Source of the DNA: Halanaerobium salsuginis | GTDB lineage: Bacteria; Bacillota; Halanaerobiia; Halanaerobiales; Halanaerobiaceae | Direction of reading: 5' to 3' | Assembly (NCBI RefSeq): GCF_900114545.1 | Contig: NZ_FOTI01000013.1 | Span: forward strand, 1 to 64,000 | Length of the DNA: 64,000 bases | Shown: piece after piece, positions 54,724 through 62,514 of the stretch | Numbering within the stretch: position 1 is the stretch's first letter | How the letters are laid out: each line of letters starts with the position of its first letter | Notes under the pieces: model-generated | Told to the model about the DNA's origin: nothing | Database searches by the model: none | What the model saw: the letters and a program-made list of their open reading frames with translations, nothing else | Position numbers and translations under genes: made by a program

Positions 54724-55755
54724 TTATTCTATATTTTTTAGAGAATCTCTTGTTAATAATTTTGGTTCAACTGGCTTAATATTAATATCATACTCTTCAT
54801 TTAATTGAGCTAATAAATATTCTCCTATATTAGTTCCCAAATTATAAATAGGTAAAGAAATTGTTGTCAATGGCGGGTAAGAGTATTTTGCTTCTGGCAA
54901 ATCATCAATTCCAAGTACAGAAATTTCTGCCGGGACTTTAACTCCCTGATTATTTAGTTCCCAGATCAGCCCCAGAGCAGTAGCATCATTTGCAGCAACA
55001 ACCGCTGTTATCTGATCAATTTTATTTAGCAGGCTTAAAGCAGCTTTTCTGCCTCCTTCAAAAGTGAAATCTCCTTCAAATAAAAGTTCCTGTTTAAACT
55101 GAAGTGAATGATTCTCCAAAGACTTAATTACTCCCTGCTTTCTTAAGTAACTTGTATAGAGATTTTGTGGACCACTAATAAAAGCAATTTTTTGATGTCC
55201 ATTTTCAATTGCATAATCTGTTATCATTTCAGCTGCCTTCTGATTAGCAAGACTAATATTTTTAATAGCAAATGGATGAGGAGTTACGCCAAGTAAAATA
55301 GTTCCCTGGCTTTTCAGCTGTTCAACTACATTATACATTTCTCTTTCATATCTTTTGTCCATTAAAGCTCCAGCTGCAAAAACAACTGCGTCAGCCCGAT
55401 TAGCCTTCAACATATTAACAGCATGTAATTCTTTATCAACATCACGGCTAGTATTATAAATATTAACTATATATTCATGTTCAGAGATAAACTCTTCCAT
55501 TCCTTTAATCATCTGGGCAAAGTAGGAGTCACAAATATCATGTACAATAACACCAATAATATTTGATTTATCATTTTTTAATCCCTGAGCAATTCTATTT
55601 GGGGAAAAATTCAGCCTTTTAATTGCAGCTTCAACCTTTTCGGCAGTATCTTTACTCACAGGATGTTCACTATTATTAATTACTCTAGAAACAGTAGTTG
55701 GTGAACATTCTGCCAGTCTTGCTACATCTTTGATAGTAATTTCTTTTCTGACCAT
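54724..55755 (-). CDS. LacI-family transcriptional regulator, candidate pectin/uronate regulator
   Basis: 343 residues. The N-terminal helix-turn-helix TIKDVARLAECSPTTVSRVINNS and hinge (RLNFSPNRIAQGL) are classical. The periplasmic-binding-like effector domain has IIGVIVHDICDSYFAQM, IAFISGPQNLYTSYLRKQG, AANDATALG and GIDDLPEAKYSYPPLTTI. The effector is unknown; a uronate pathway intermediate such as 2-keto-3-deoxygluconate is plausible by analogy with KdgR. It sits directly upstream of the uronate operon and is the best candidate to bind the GGAAAACAATTTCC palindromes. AAGGAG precedes the ATG. Confidence 0.88.
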   Translation of the reverse strand: MVRKEITIKDVARLAECSPTTVSRVINNSEHPVSKDTAEKVEAAIKRLNFSPNRIAQGLKNDKSNIIGVIVHDICDSYFAQMIKGMEEFISEHEYIVNIYNTSRDVDKELHAVNMLKANRADAVVFAAGALMDKRYEREMYNVVEQLKSQGTILLGVTPHPFAIKNISLANQKAAEMITDYAIENGHQKIAFISGPQNLYTSYLRKQGVIKSLENHSLQFKQELLFEGDFTFEGGRKAALSLLNKIDQITAVVAANDATALGLIWELNNQGVKVPAEISVLGIDDLPEAKYSYPPLTTISLPIYNLGTNIGEYLLAQLNEEYDINIKPVEPKLLTRDSLKNIE

Positions 55756-55792
55756 AAATAACTCCTTCCAGGTTTACAATAGATTCAGAAAT

Positions 55793-55821
55793 ATTTTAAC
55801 ATAATTTTTTGAAATTTTCAA
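55793..55821 (-). promoter_or_regulatory. Promoter of the LacI-family gene
   Basis: TTGAAA (55816-55821), 17 bases, TAAAAT (55793-55798) preceded by TGT, an extended -10. The -35 is part of a small palindrome TTGAAAATTTCAA, a possible autoregulatory half of the regulon motif. Confidence 0.5.
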
Positions 55822-55884
55822 TGAATATTAAAAATAGCTTAGAAAAGCTCTAACTAAAACATTGAAATTAATTAAATAATTATT

Positions 55885-55936
55885 TTGACAAAAATAATTA
55901 TTTATAATAAAATTAGATCGTAGTCATATGTCTGAC
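55885..55936 (+). promoter_or_regulatory. Promoter and inverted repeat before the XapX gene
   Basis: TTGACA (55885-55890), 17 bases, TAAAAT (55908-55913). The inverted repeat GTCA-N6-TGAC at 55923-55936 starts about three bases past the expected transcription start, a position suited to a repressor. Its half-sites differ from the GGAAAA motif, so a different regulator is implied. Confidence 0.5.
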
Positions 55937-55976
55937 GTCTAACTATAAAAAGAATATTTTAAAAGGAGAGTAAAAA

Positions 55977-56132
55977 ATGAATCAAGCATTTCTTGCTGCA
56001 TTAACCGGTTTAATTGTAGGTGGAATTTTTTCCTGGCTGAAACTTCCTATACCTGCTCCCCCCACCTTACCTGGGGTAATGGGAATTGTAGGTATTTATT
56101 TAGGCTTTATTTTAACTAAAACATTTCTCTAA
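55977..56132 (+). CDS. XapX-domain small membrane protein
   Basis: 51 residues: NQAFLAALTGLIVGGIFSWL forms a first helix, then a proline-rich turn LPIPAPPTLPG and a second helix GIVGIYLGFILTKTFL. The PxPAPPTLPGVxGIxGIxLG pattern is that of the XapX domain (DUF1427), a family of about 50-residue membrane proteins of unknown function often found near metabolic or transport genes. AAAAGGAG lies seven bases before the ATG. It is the only plus-strand gene in this part of the window and converges on the FMN-binding protein gene. Confidence 0.85.
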   Translation: MNQAFLAALTGLIVGGIFSWLKLPIPAPPTLPGVMGIVGIYLGFILTKTFL

Positions 56133-56143
56133 ACCAAAAATAA

Positions 56144-56167
56144 AAGCCCCTCTAAAATGAGGGGCTT
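56144..56167. terminator. Terminator between XapX and FMN-binding protein genes
   Basis: Nine-base arms (AAGCCCCTC / GAGGGGCTT) with a six-base loop. On the minus strand TTTTATTTTTGG follows, so it mainly ends the FMN-binding protein gene; it also closes the XapX gene. Confidence 0.8.
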
Positions 56168-56201
56168 AACTAACTACTCAATAACTAATATAATTCAATT
56201 G

Positions 56202-56750
56202 TTATTCAGCAGCAATATACTTATTATAAACTAATAAAACATTTCTCATTTCAAAGAAAAAGTTGTTAGTAGAAATGGTAGAACCAGAAATAACATCTGT
56301 TTCTGGATTAAAAGGAGTATCAAGTGTCATACCATAAAATCTACTTAAGTACTCTTCGTCTTTCATTTCTGGATGATGATCATTAGAGTCAAGTGGCTGC
56401 CATTTTAGAATACTACCATCTGGTTTAACAGCTACAATGATATCTTCAGGATGTTGATAAACAACAGTATTCACCCAGGTACCATAAGCAATAATGTCGC
56501 CATCTTTTTTCAATGGAACAAATAAATAGCGAAATTCGTTGTCATCAGGATAGATAATATCTCCAGCGGAATCTGCTTCAGTTAAAGCCATTAATGCTTC
56601 TACATAGTCACCCGCATTTCTTTCAGTACTAAAAGTTGTTGCATTCTGTCCATCCCCGATAATTTCTAAGCTTGAGTTTTCTGCCATAACAGAGCTGGCA
56701 AAACCCATAATTAAAAATGAAACAAGAGTTAAAACTAAAATCTTTTTCAC
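56202..56750 (-). CDS. Exported FMN-binding-domain-like protein
   Basis: About 182 residues. A signal peptide (KKILVLTLVSFLIMGFASSVMA) ends at AxA. The C-terminal part has DVISGSTISTNNFF, like the S-G-A-T-x-S/T flavinylation site of NqrC/RnfG/NosR-type FMN-binding domains, here SGSTIST, preceded by FYGMTLDTPFNPETD. Such proteins carry covalent FMN outside the membrane, attached by ApbE. Partner proteins are not in the window. The GTG at 56750 is chosen because AGGAGG lies nine bases before it; the in-frame ATG at 56789 would put an extra charged stretch before the leader. Confidence 0.65.
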   Translation of the reverse strand: MKKILVLTLVSFLIMGFASSVMAENSSLEIIGDGQNATTFSTERNAGDYVEALMALTEADSAGDIIYPDDNEFRYLFVPLKKDGDIIAYGTWVNTVVYQHPEDIIVAVKPDGSILKWQPLDSNDHHPEMKDEEYLSRFYGMTLDTPFNPETDVISGSTISTNNFFFEMRNVLLVYNKYIAAE

Positions 56751-56853
56751 AGAAATCTTCCTCCTTTTAATATTTGTTATAAATATCACATATCAAATAC
56801 ATTATACTAATTCAGAGTGTTTTTGTCAAGTCAGATTTTAAGATTAAATAATA

Positions 56854-56899
56854 AAAAATAGTCCTTACCAGGTAATTAAATCCAGGCAGGACTATTTTT
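56854..56899. terminator. Terminator of the first chemoreceptor gene
   Basis: Twelve-base arms AAAAATAGTCCT / AGGACTATTTTT with further partial pairing inside and T tracts on both strands. Confidence 0.8.
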
Positions 56900-56938
56900 A
56901 TAATAATTCTACTATCTTAAGCATAAAATACTATCTGT

Positions 56939-58957
56939 TTATACATCAAATTTTTCAATTAAATCTTCTAAATGAGCAGCTCTATCAGCTAATTCATCGG
57001 CAATAGAAGAAATTTCTTCTACTGAAGCTGTTTGTTCCTGACTGGCAGCTGCTACTTCTTCAGCAGAAGCAGAAGTCTCTTCAGAAATACCAGCAATATT
57101 TTGCGCTTTAGCTGAGATATCTCTACTGAATTTATTCGCATTATTTACTATATCAGTTGATTTATCAATTCCTTGATTAATTTCTTTTAAAGTATTTTCA
57201 ATCTTAATAAATGTTTTATTAGCAGAATCTAAAAGTTCTTCTCCACTAATTATTTCCTTTTCACTTGTTTTCATTTCTTGACCGACAGAATTGGTAGTAT
57301 TAATAACTTCATCAATTAATTTTTTAATCTTCTCAGCAGAGGTTGATGATTCTTCAGCTAAATCCCTAATTTCATCAGCAACTACACTAAATCCTCTGCC
57401 AGCCTCTCCTGCTCTAGCAGCCTCAATAGCTGCATTCAAAGCTAGCAAGTTTGTTTGATCAGCTATATTATCAATGATATCAATAATACTGCCAATTTCC
57501 TGTGAAATAGAATCAAGCTTGTTGATATCTGCTGCAACTTTACGTACAGCAGCAACAATTTGCTCCATTTGAGAACTTAAGTGGGCTAATTTTTCTGCAC
57601 CTTCTCCTGTAACTAAATTCATATCATGACTCATTGCTTCAACTTCTTCATTAGTTTGAGCTAAATCATTAATTCCTTGAGAAAGTTTCTGAATATTTAA
57701 AGATACATCTTCTACATATTTAGCCTGTTGATCTGCTCCAGTAGCAACATCCTGAATTGAAATTGAAACTTGTTCTGAAGTATTTCCCACCTCATGTGAA
57801 CTCTGATCAAGATGTCTGGAAGTATCAGTGACCTGATTAGAGGTAGTTTTAATATTATGAACTAAAGTATTTAAATCTTTAATCATCTCGTTAAAAACAA
57901 GCCCTAAATGTCCTAACTCATCTTTACGCTTTATATTTAAATTAACATCAAGATTACCTGCTGCCACCATTTTCATTTTTTCTCCATAATTTAAAATAGG
58001 TTTAACAACATTTTTAGTAATATAAAAAATTATCACTATTATTAAGATAATCAAAACTGAAATTGACAGTACAATTAATCTTTTTAATACATCATCAGTA
58101 GCCCGATATGCTTCTTTAAGAGGTATTTGGGCAAAAATAGCTCCTTCTATTTCAGGAATTGGCACAAAGGAAGCTAAACGCTCTTCTCCATGATAATCAT
58201 ATTCTAGATAACCTGATTCGCCATTTAAAGCTCTTGTTAAATCTAATTCTTGACTTATATCATAGCGTTCCTCGACTAATTTTTTATTAGGATGAGCTAT
58301 TAAATCTCCTGAATGATCAACTACAAAAGTATAACCAGTTTCGCCAACTTTAGTACTGCTAACTAAATTACTAATATTAGCTAAAGAAATATCTCCTGCC
58401 ATAACACCAACTAGACTACCGTTATTATCAGTCACTTTTTTAGCTACTGAGATCACCATATTACCACTATCAACATCAATATATGGATCTGTCCAGATAG
58501 CCTTATTAGCAGAAATAGCTCTTTTATACCAGGGTCTTGTAGTTGGATCAAAATCTGCTGGTAAATTTGCTTCAGGGTATGTATACATATCGCCAGTAGT
58601 GGTACCAAGATAAACCATATTAAATTGCTCATAGTTATTAGCAATAGATCTAAGTAATAAATTCAAATTATTATCTGCTAAATTTTTACTAGAACCTTGT
58701 TCAGCAGCCAGGTTAATTACTTCTTTACCTTGATTTAAAAATCCTTCAATTTCGGCCTGCAGTTTAGAAGCAATTCCATTATTTCTTGATTGCGCCAGGC
58801 TGGTAATTTCTTTACTTACTGTATTGTTAATTAAATAGCCCAGCCCCCCCATGCCAATAATGATAATTACAGAAATCATTAAAATAATTTTAGTACTCAA
58901 ACTATCCCTAAATTTTATCTTTTGCAAAAAAGATAAAATATTTGTTTTTTCTTCCAA
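56939..58957 (-). CDS. Methyl-accepting chemotaxis protein with dCache sensor, amino-acid-type pocket
   Basis: 672 residues. Helix 1 (about 23-45), double-cache domain (about 46-285), helix 2 (about 290-313), HAMP (about 314-368) and the signalling domain with the hairpin tip [36 protein letters not shown]. The membrane-distal cache pocket shows R141, W143, Y144, Y159, D161 and D189, close in spacing to the amino-acid-binding motif of dCache_1 receptors such as PctA. Amino-acid sensing is therefore plausible. TTG start with AAAAGGAG upstream; candidate promoter TTGCTT-N17-TAAAAT at 59033-59061. Confidence 0.9.
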   Translation of the reverse strand: MEEKTNILSFLQKIKFRDSLSTKIILMISVIIIIGMGGLGYLINNTVSKEITSLAQSRNNGIASKLQAEIEGFLNQGKEVINLAAEQGSSKNLADNNLNLLLRSIANNYEQFNMVYLGTTTGDMYTYPEANLPADFDPTTRPWYKRAISANKAIWTDPYIDVDSGNMVISVAKKVTDNNGSLVGVMAGDISLANISNLVSSTKVGETGYTFVVDHSGDLIAHPNKKLVEERYDISQELDLTRALNGESGYLEYDYHGEERLASFVPIPEIEGAIFAQIPLKEAYRATDDVLKRLIVLSISVLIILIIVIIFYITKNVVKPILNYGEKMKMVAAGNLDVNLNIKRKDELGHLGLVFNEMIKDLNTLVHNIKTTSNQVTDTSRHLDQSSHEVGNTSEQVSISIQDVATGADQQAKYVEDVSLNIQKLSQGINDLAQTNEEVEAMSHDMNLVTGEGAEKLAHLSSQMEQIVAAVRKVAADINKLDSISQEIGSIIDIIDNIADQTNLLALNAAIEAARAGEAGRGFSVVADEIRDLAEESSTSAEKIKKLIDEVINTTNSVGQEMKTSEKEIISGEELLDSANKTFIKIENTLKEINQGIDKSTDIVNNANKFSRDISAKAQNIAGISEETSASAEEVAAASQEQTASVEEISSIADELADRAAHLEDLIEKFDV

Positions 58958-59084
58958 TTTAAACTCACTCCTTTTGACAATTTTTTACTGTTAGCTTTAT
59001 TAACTCTGCTTTATAATATAAATACAACTTCAATTTTATAAAAAAATAACTTCAAAAGCAAGTTCTTAATAAACATTAGTCACA

Positions 59085-59113
59085 AAAAACTAGGCCAGTC
59101 TAGACTGACCTAG
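59085..59113 (-). terminator. Terminator of the second chemoreceptor gene
   Basis: Ten-base arms with one mismatch (CTAGGCCAGT / ACTGACCTAG) around CTAG, followed by six T on the minus strand. Confidence 0.82.
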
Positions 59114-59120
59114 AATTATA

Positions 59121-61112
59121 TCAATTTAGTTTGAATTGAGCCGTTGATTCTGCCAGTCTTTCTGCCATTTCTGCTAATTCGCGAGCTGCTGTTATTATCT
59201 CATCTGTAGCTGCATTCTGTTCCTGACTTGAAGCAGCCACTTCCTCTGAGTTAGCTGCCGCTGTCTCACTGGCAGCTGCTATCTGCTTAACTGCTGTTTC
59301 TACTTCTCCACTGGTAACATTCATTTCCTGAGCTTTATTATTAATGTTTTCAATAATATTACCTAAAATCTGAGCTGCATTTTCAATTTCAGTAAAAGCA
59401 GTTCCACTTGCCTCAATTGAATTAACACTGCTTTCAACTACCTGACCTGTTTCCTGCATATTCTCTACTGAACTACCAATATCAGTTTGAATACCTGTAA
59501 TTAGATCAGCAATTTCATCTGTAGCCTTATTTGACTGTTCAGCTAATTCACGGATTTCATCAGCTACTACACTAAAACCACGACCAGCTTCTCCAGCTCT
59601 AGCTGCCTCAATAGCTGCATTTAAAGCCAGCAGATTAGTCTGAGAAGAAATATCTTTAATTAAACTTACTATCTCTCCAATTCTATTTGAAGAATCAGCC
59701 AGTGATTCAATAGCCTTTCCAGCCTGTAGGGCATTAGTTTTTACTTTTCCTATTTCCTGAGCTGACTGCTCAATTGACTGATTGCCTTTTGCTATATTAG
59801 TCATAACATCATTTGACTGCCTATCCATTGCTTCTGAAGAAGTAGTAATCATTTTAATCTGTTTATCTAATTCTGTAATAGTAGCAGTTGTTTCTTCAAC
59901 TTGAGCCGATTGTTCTTCAGTATTTGAAGCTACCTCCTGAATTGCTTTACTTACTTCCTGAGCTGTTTCCCCAACCTGATTACCACTGGCAGACAGCTCT
60001 TCACTGGAAGCAGCTACTTTTTCTGAAATATTTTTTACATCTAAAATCATAATTTTTAGATTAGCTATCATTTCTTTAAAAGAATTGGCCAGTTTTCCTA
60101 CTTCATCTTGACGTTTTTGATATTTATCTTTAATCTCAACTCGAAAATCACCTGCTGCAATTTGGGCTGCTACTTCACTTACGTAGTCAAGTGGATTAGC
60201 TAGATAGCTTGCAATAATTACTGCAATAATTATCCCTAAAATTAGTGCTGCTGCTACTATAATCAAACTACTATTTTTTAAATTAAACAGATAGCTCATC
60301 ACCTTATTTTCCTGTGCTACCATAGCAATAGACCAGTTGCTAATTCCTATTGAATCATAAGCAATGAAGTTTTCTATTCCCTGGTAATTATACTGACTAA
60401 CACCATTTTTACCTGCTATCATCTGATCCGTAATTTTACTCAATTGTTCATTAGCATTAGCCAATTTAGAATTAGCTAGATATTCTGTTTGGGGATAGGC
60501 AATAGTATTTTTATTCTGATTAATTATCCAACCATAACCTTCTCCATTAATTTTCATATCAGCAACTAAATTTTGTAAATATGTAATTGAAACTACTGCA
60601 CTCAATACTCCTTTTAATTCATCATTCCGTGAATCTATAATTGGGGCAGCTATGATAAAAATGTTTTTACCAGTTGTCTGATCTTTCATAATATCTGAAA
60701 AAACAATTTCTTGCTTTTCTAGTACTAATTTAAAATATGGCTCTCCACTAATATCAGCTGTACTACCATCTGTAAGATTTGCCTTTCCATTGAGATCTGC
60801 TATCATAAATTTATCAATATTAGGGTTTTCCACCCTTTTTAAATATGGCTCCTGTTGATAACGCCAGAGCATACTCTGAATATTATCATTAACAGTTAAA
60901 TTTTTAATAAATACTTCCATACCAGAGAGCCATTCTGCTATTGTAGCTGAATTCTGTTTTGCACTATTTTTAGCATTAGTAACAATAGATTTCTCCATTA
61001 TTGAAACAGACTGCTTATATAAAGTAATAGCAGTACCACCCACAATTAGCAAGATAAGGATTGATATAGTTATAATCATTTTCCCTTTAATTGACTGCAT
61101 AAATTTGACCAT
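59121..61112 (-). CDS. Methyl-accepting chemotaxis protein with dCache sensor
   Basis: About 663 residues. Helix 1 (about 9-29), double cache (about 30-275, with [16 protein letters not shown]), helix 2 (about 280-303), HAMP and a signalling domain with [33 protein letters not shown]. The arginine-tryptophan-tyrosine pocket of the neighbouring receptor is absent, so the ligand is likely different; a pectin-derived sugar is possible given the location but nothing proves it. The ATG at 61112 has AGGAAGGG just upstream and is preferred to the one at 61136. Confidence 0.9.
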   Translation of the reverse strand: MVKFMQSIKGKMIITISILILLIVGGTAITLYKQSVSIMEKSIVTNAKNSAKQNSATIAEWLSGMEVFIKNLTVNDNIQSMLWRYQQEPYLKRVENPNIDKFMIADLNGKANLTDGSTADISGEPYFKLVLEKQEIVFSDIMKDQTTGKNIFIIAAPIIDSRNDELKGVLSAVVSITYLQNLVADMKINGEGYGWIINQNKNTIAYPQTEYLANSKLANANEQLSKITDQMIAGKNGVSQYNYQGIENFIAYDSIGISNWSIAMVAQENKVMSYLFNLKNSSLIIVAAALILGIIIAVIIASYLANPLDYVSEVAAQIAAGDFRVEIKDKYQKRQDEVGKLANSFKEMIANLKIMILDVKNISEKVAASSEELSASGNQVGETAQEVSKAIQEVASNTEEQSAQVEETTATITELDKQIKMITTSSEAMDRQSNDVMTNIAKGNQSIEQSAQEIGKVKTNALQAGKAIESLADSSNRIGEIVSLIKDISSQTNLLALNAAIEAARAGEAGRGFSVVADEIRELAEQSNKATDEIADLITGIQTDIGSSVENMQETGQVVESSVNSIEASGTAFTEIENAAQILGNIIENINNKAQEMNVTSGEVETAVKQIAAASETAAANSEEVAASSQEQNAATDEIITAARELAEMAERLAESTAQFKLN

Positions 61113-61216
61113 TGATAACCCTTCCTCTCTACTCATTTTTTATCTAAAAATTAAAAAGCTATAAAAATAATTATATCATATATTATAATCTTTGCCAAAA
61201 TAGTTAATAAAAAAAA

Positions 61217-61253
61217 CTAAATTTAACCTTGAACAAAATAAGGCTAAATTTAG
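61217..61253 (-). terminator. Terminator of the aldose 1-epimerase gene
   Basis: Fourteen-base arms 61217-61230 and 61240-61253 with one G-U pair; eight T follow on the minus strand. Confidence 0.82.
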
Positions 61254-61303
61254 CTTTGAAAAAATTATAATTTGATCTCTCATAATTATTAAATTTTGAT
61301 TAA

Positions 61304-62377
61304 TTAATTTGTTTTGAAATGAAATTCAGTAACTGTACGATATCTTTCACCTGGTCTTAAAATAGTGGAGGGAAAATGTTCATGATTAGGAGAATCAGGA
61401 TAATGCTGTGTCTCGAGACATAAAGCGCCTCTCTTTTGATAAGCCAATCCTTTTTTACCTTTGCCATTAGCAGAAATTCCATTTCCACTATAGAATTGAA
61501 CTCCCGGTTCAGTGGTCCAGACATCCATCTGACGTCCGCTAACTTCTTCTTTTACCTTAGCAGCCAGAGCCAATTCTTTATTTTCTTTATTCAAAATCCA
61601 ATTGTGGTCATATCCTCCAGCTAAGTTTAGCTGTTCTAAATCAGTATCAATTTCTTTACCAATTTGCTTAAATTCGCTAAAATCAAAAGGTGTTCCCGCA
61701 ACTTCTATTACTTCCCCGGTTGGGATCATCCCTTCATTAATTGGAGTAAACTTATCTGCATTTAAGTAAAGCTGATGATCAGCAATTGTTCCCTGACCAT
61801 GACCTTTTAAATTAAAGTAACTATGCTGAGTTAAATTAACTATTGTTGGCTGATCAGCTTCTGCTCGATATTCCACTTTTAATTTATTATCATCAGTTAG
61901 AGTATAAAGAACTTCTGTTCTTAAATTACCAGGAAAGCCAGCTTCTCCCGCTTCACTGAGATGAATCAATTTTAAGGTTGGTTGACCATCTAAAGTAATT
62001 GTTTTTGCAGACCATAGTTGAGAATTAAAACCAGCCTTTCCACCATGTAAGCAGCAAGGATAACCAGCGGGTTTTTCATTTGTATCTAGTTTAAATTCTT
62101 TGCCATCAAGTTTAAACTTTCCCCCTGCTATTCTATTTCCATAGCGACCAATTAGAGCACCAAAGTAATTAGAATCTGCAAAATATTGCTCTAATTTATC
62201 ATAACCTAAAACAATATCTGCCAGATTATTATTTTTATCTGGTACAAATAAATTAACAATTATCCCGCCATAGTTAGTTATTTTGGCTTTGAGACCATTA
62301 TTATTTTCCAGAGTATATAGATTAGCTTCTCTACCATCATCCAAAGTTCCAAATTTTACTTTTGTTATTTCCTGCAT
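61304..62377 (-). CDS. galM: Aldose 1-epimerase (galactose mutarotase)
   Basis: 357 residues. ITNYGGIIVNLFVPDKN, YGNRIAGGKFKLDG, LHGGKAGFN, LTQHSYFNLKGHG (catalytic His) and LETQHYPDSPNH (catalytic Glu) follow the GalM order closely. It interconverts alpha and beta anomers of aldohexoses, supplying the right anomer to downstream kinases or isomerases. TGGAGGAG precedes the ATG; the gene has its own terminator. Confidence 0.9.
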   Translation of the reverse strand: MQEITKVKFGTLDDGREANLYTLENNNGLKAKITNYGGIIVNLFVPDKNNNLADIVLGYDKLEQYFADSNYFGALIGRYGNRIAGGKFKLDGKEFKLDTNEKPAGYPCCLHGGKAGFNSQLWSAKTITLDGQPTLKLIHLSEAGEAGFPGNLRTEVLYTLTDDNKLKVEYRAEADQPTIVNLTQHSYFNLKGHGQGTIADHQLYLNADKFTPINEGMIPTGEVIEVAGTPFDFSEFKQIGKEIDTDLEQLNLAGGYDHNWILNKENKELALAAKVKEEVSGRQMDVWTTEPGVQFYSGNGISANGKGKKGLAYQKRGALCLETQHYPDSPNHEHFPSTILRPGERYRTVTEFHFKTN

Positions 62378-62458
62378 CTTAACTCCTCCAGTATTTATTT
62401 TAGGTAATTTACTATATTCTTTTCTCTATATTATTATAATTAGTGCTTAAAGTTAAAA

Positions 62459-62489
62459 ATCCTGCCTAAATGTAGTATTCAGACAGGAT
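62459..62489 (-). terminator. Terminator of the fructuronate reductase-like gene
   Basis: Nine-base arms (ATCCTGCCT / AGACAGGAT, one G-U on the transcript) followed by TTTTTA on the minus strand. Confidence 0.75.
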
Positions 62490-62514
62490 AAATTATAATA
62501 TTTTTGACTAATTT

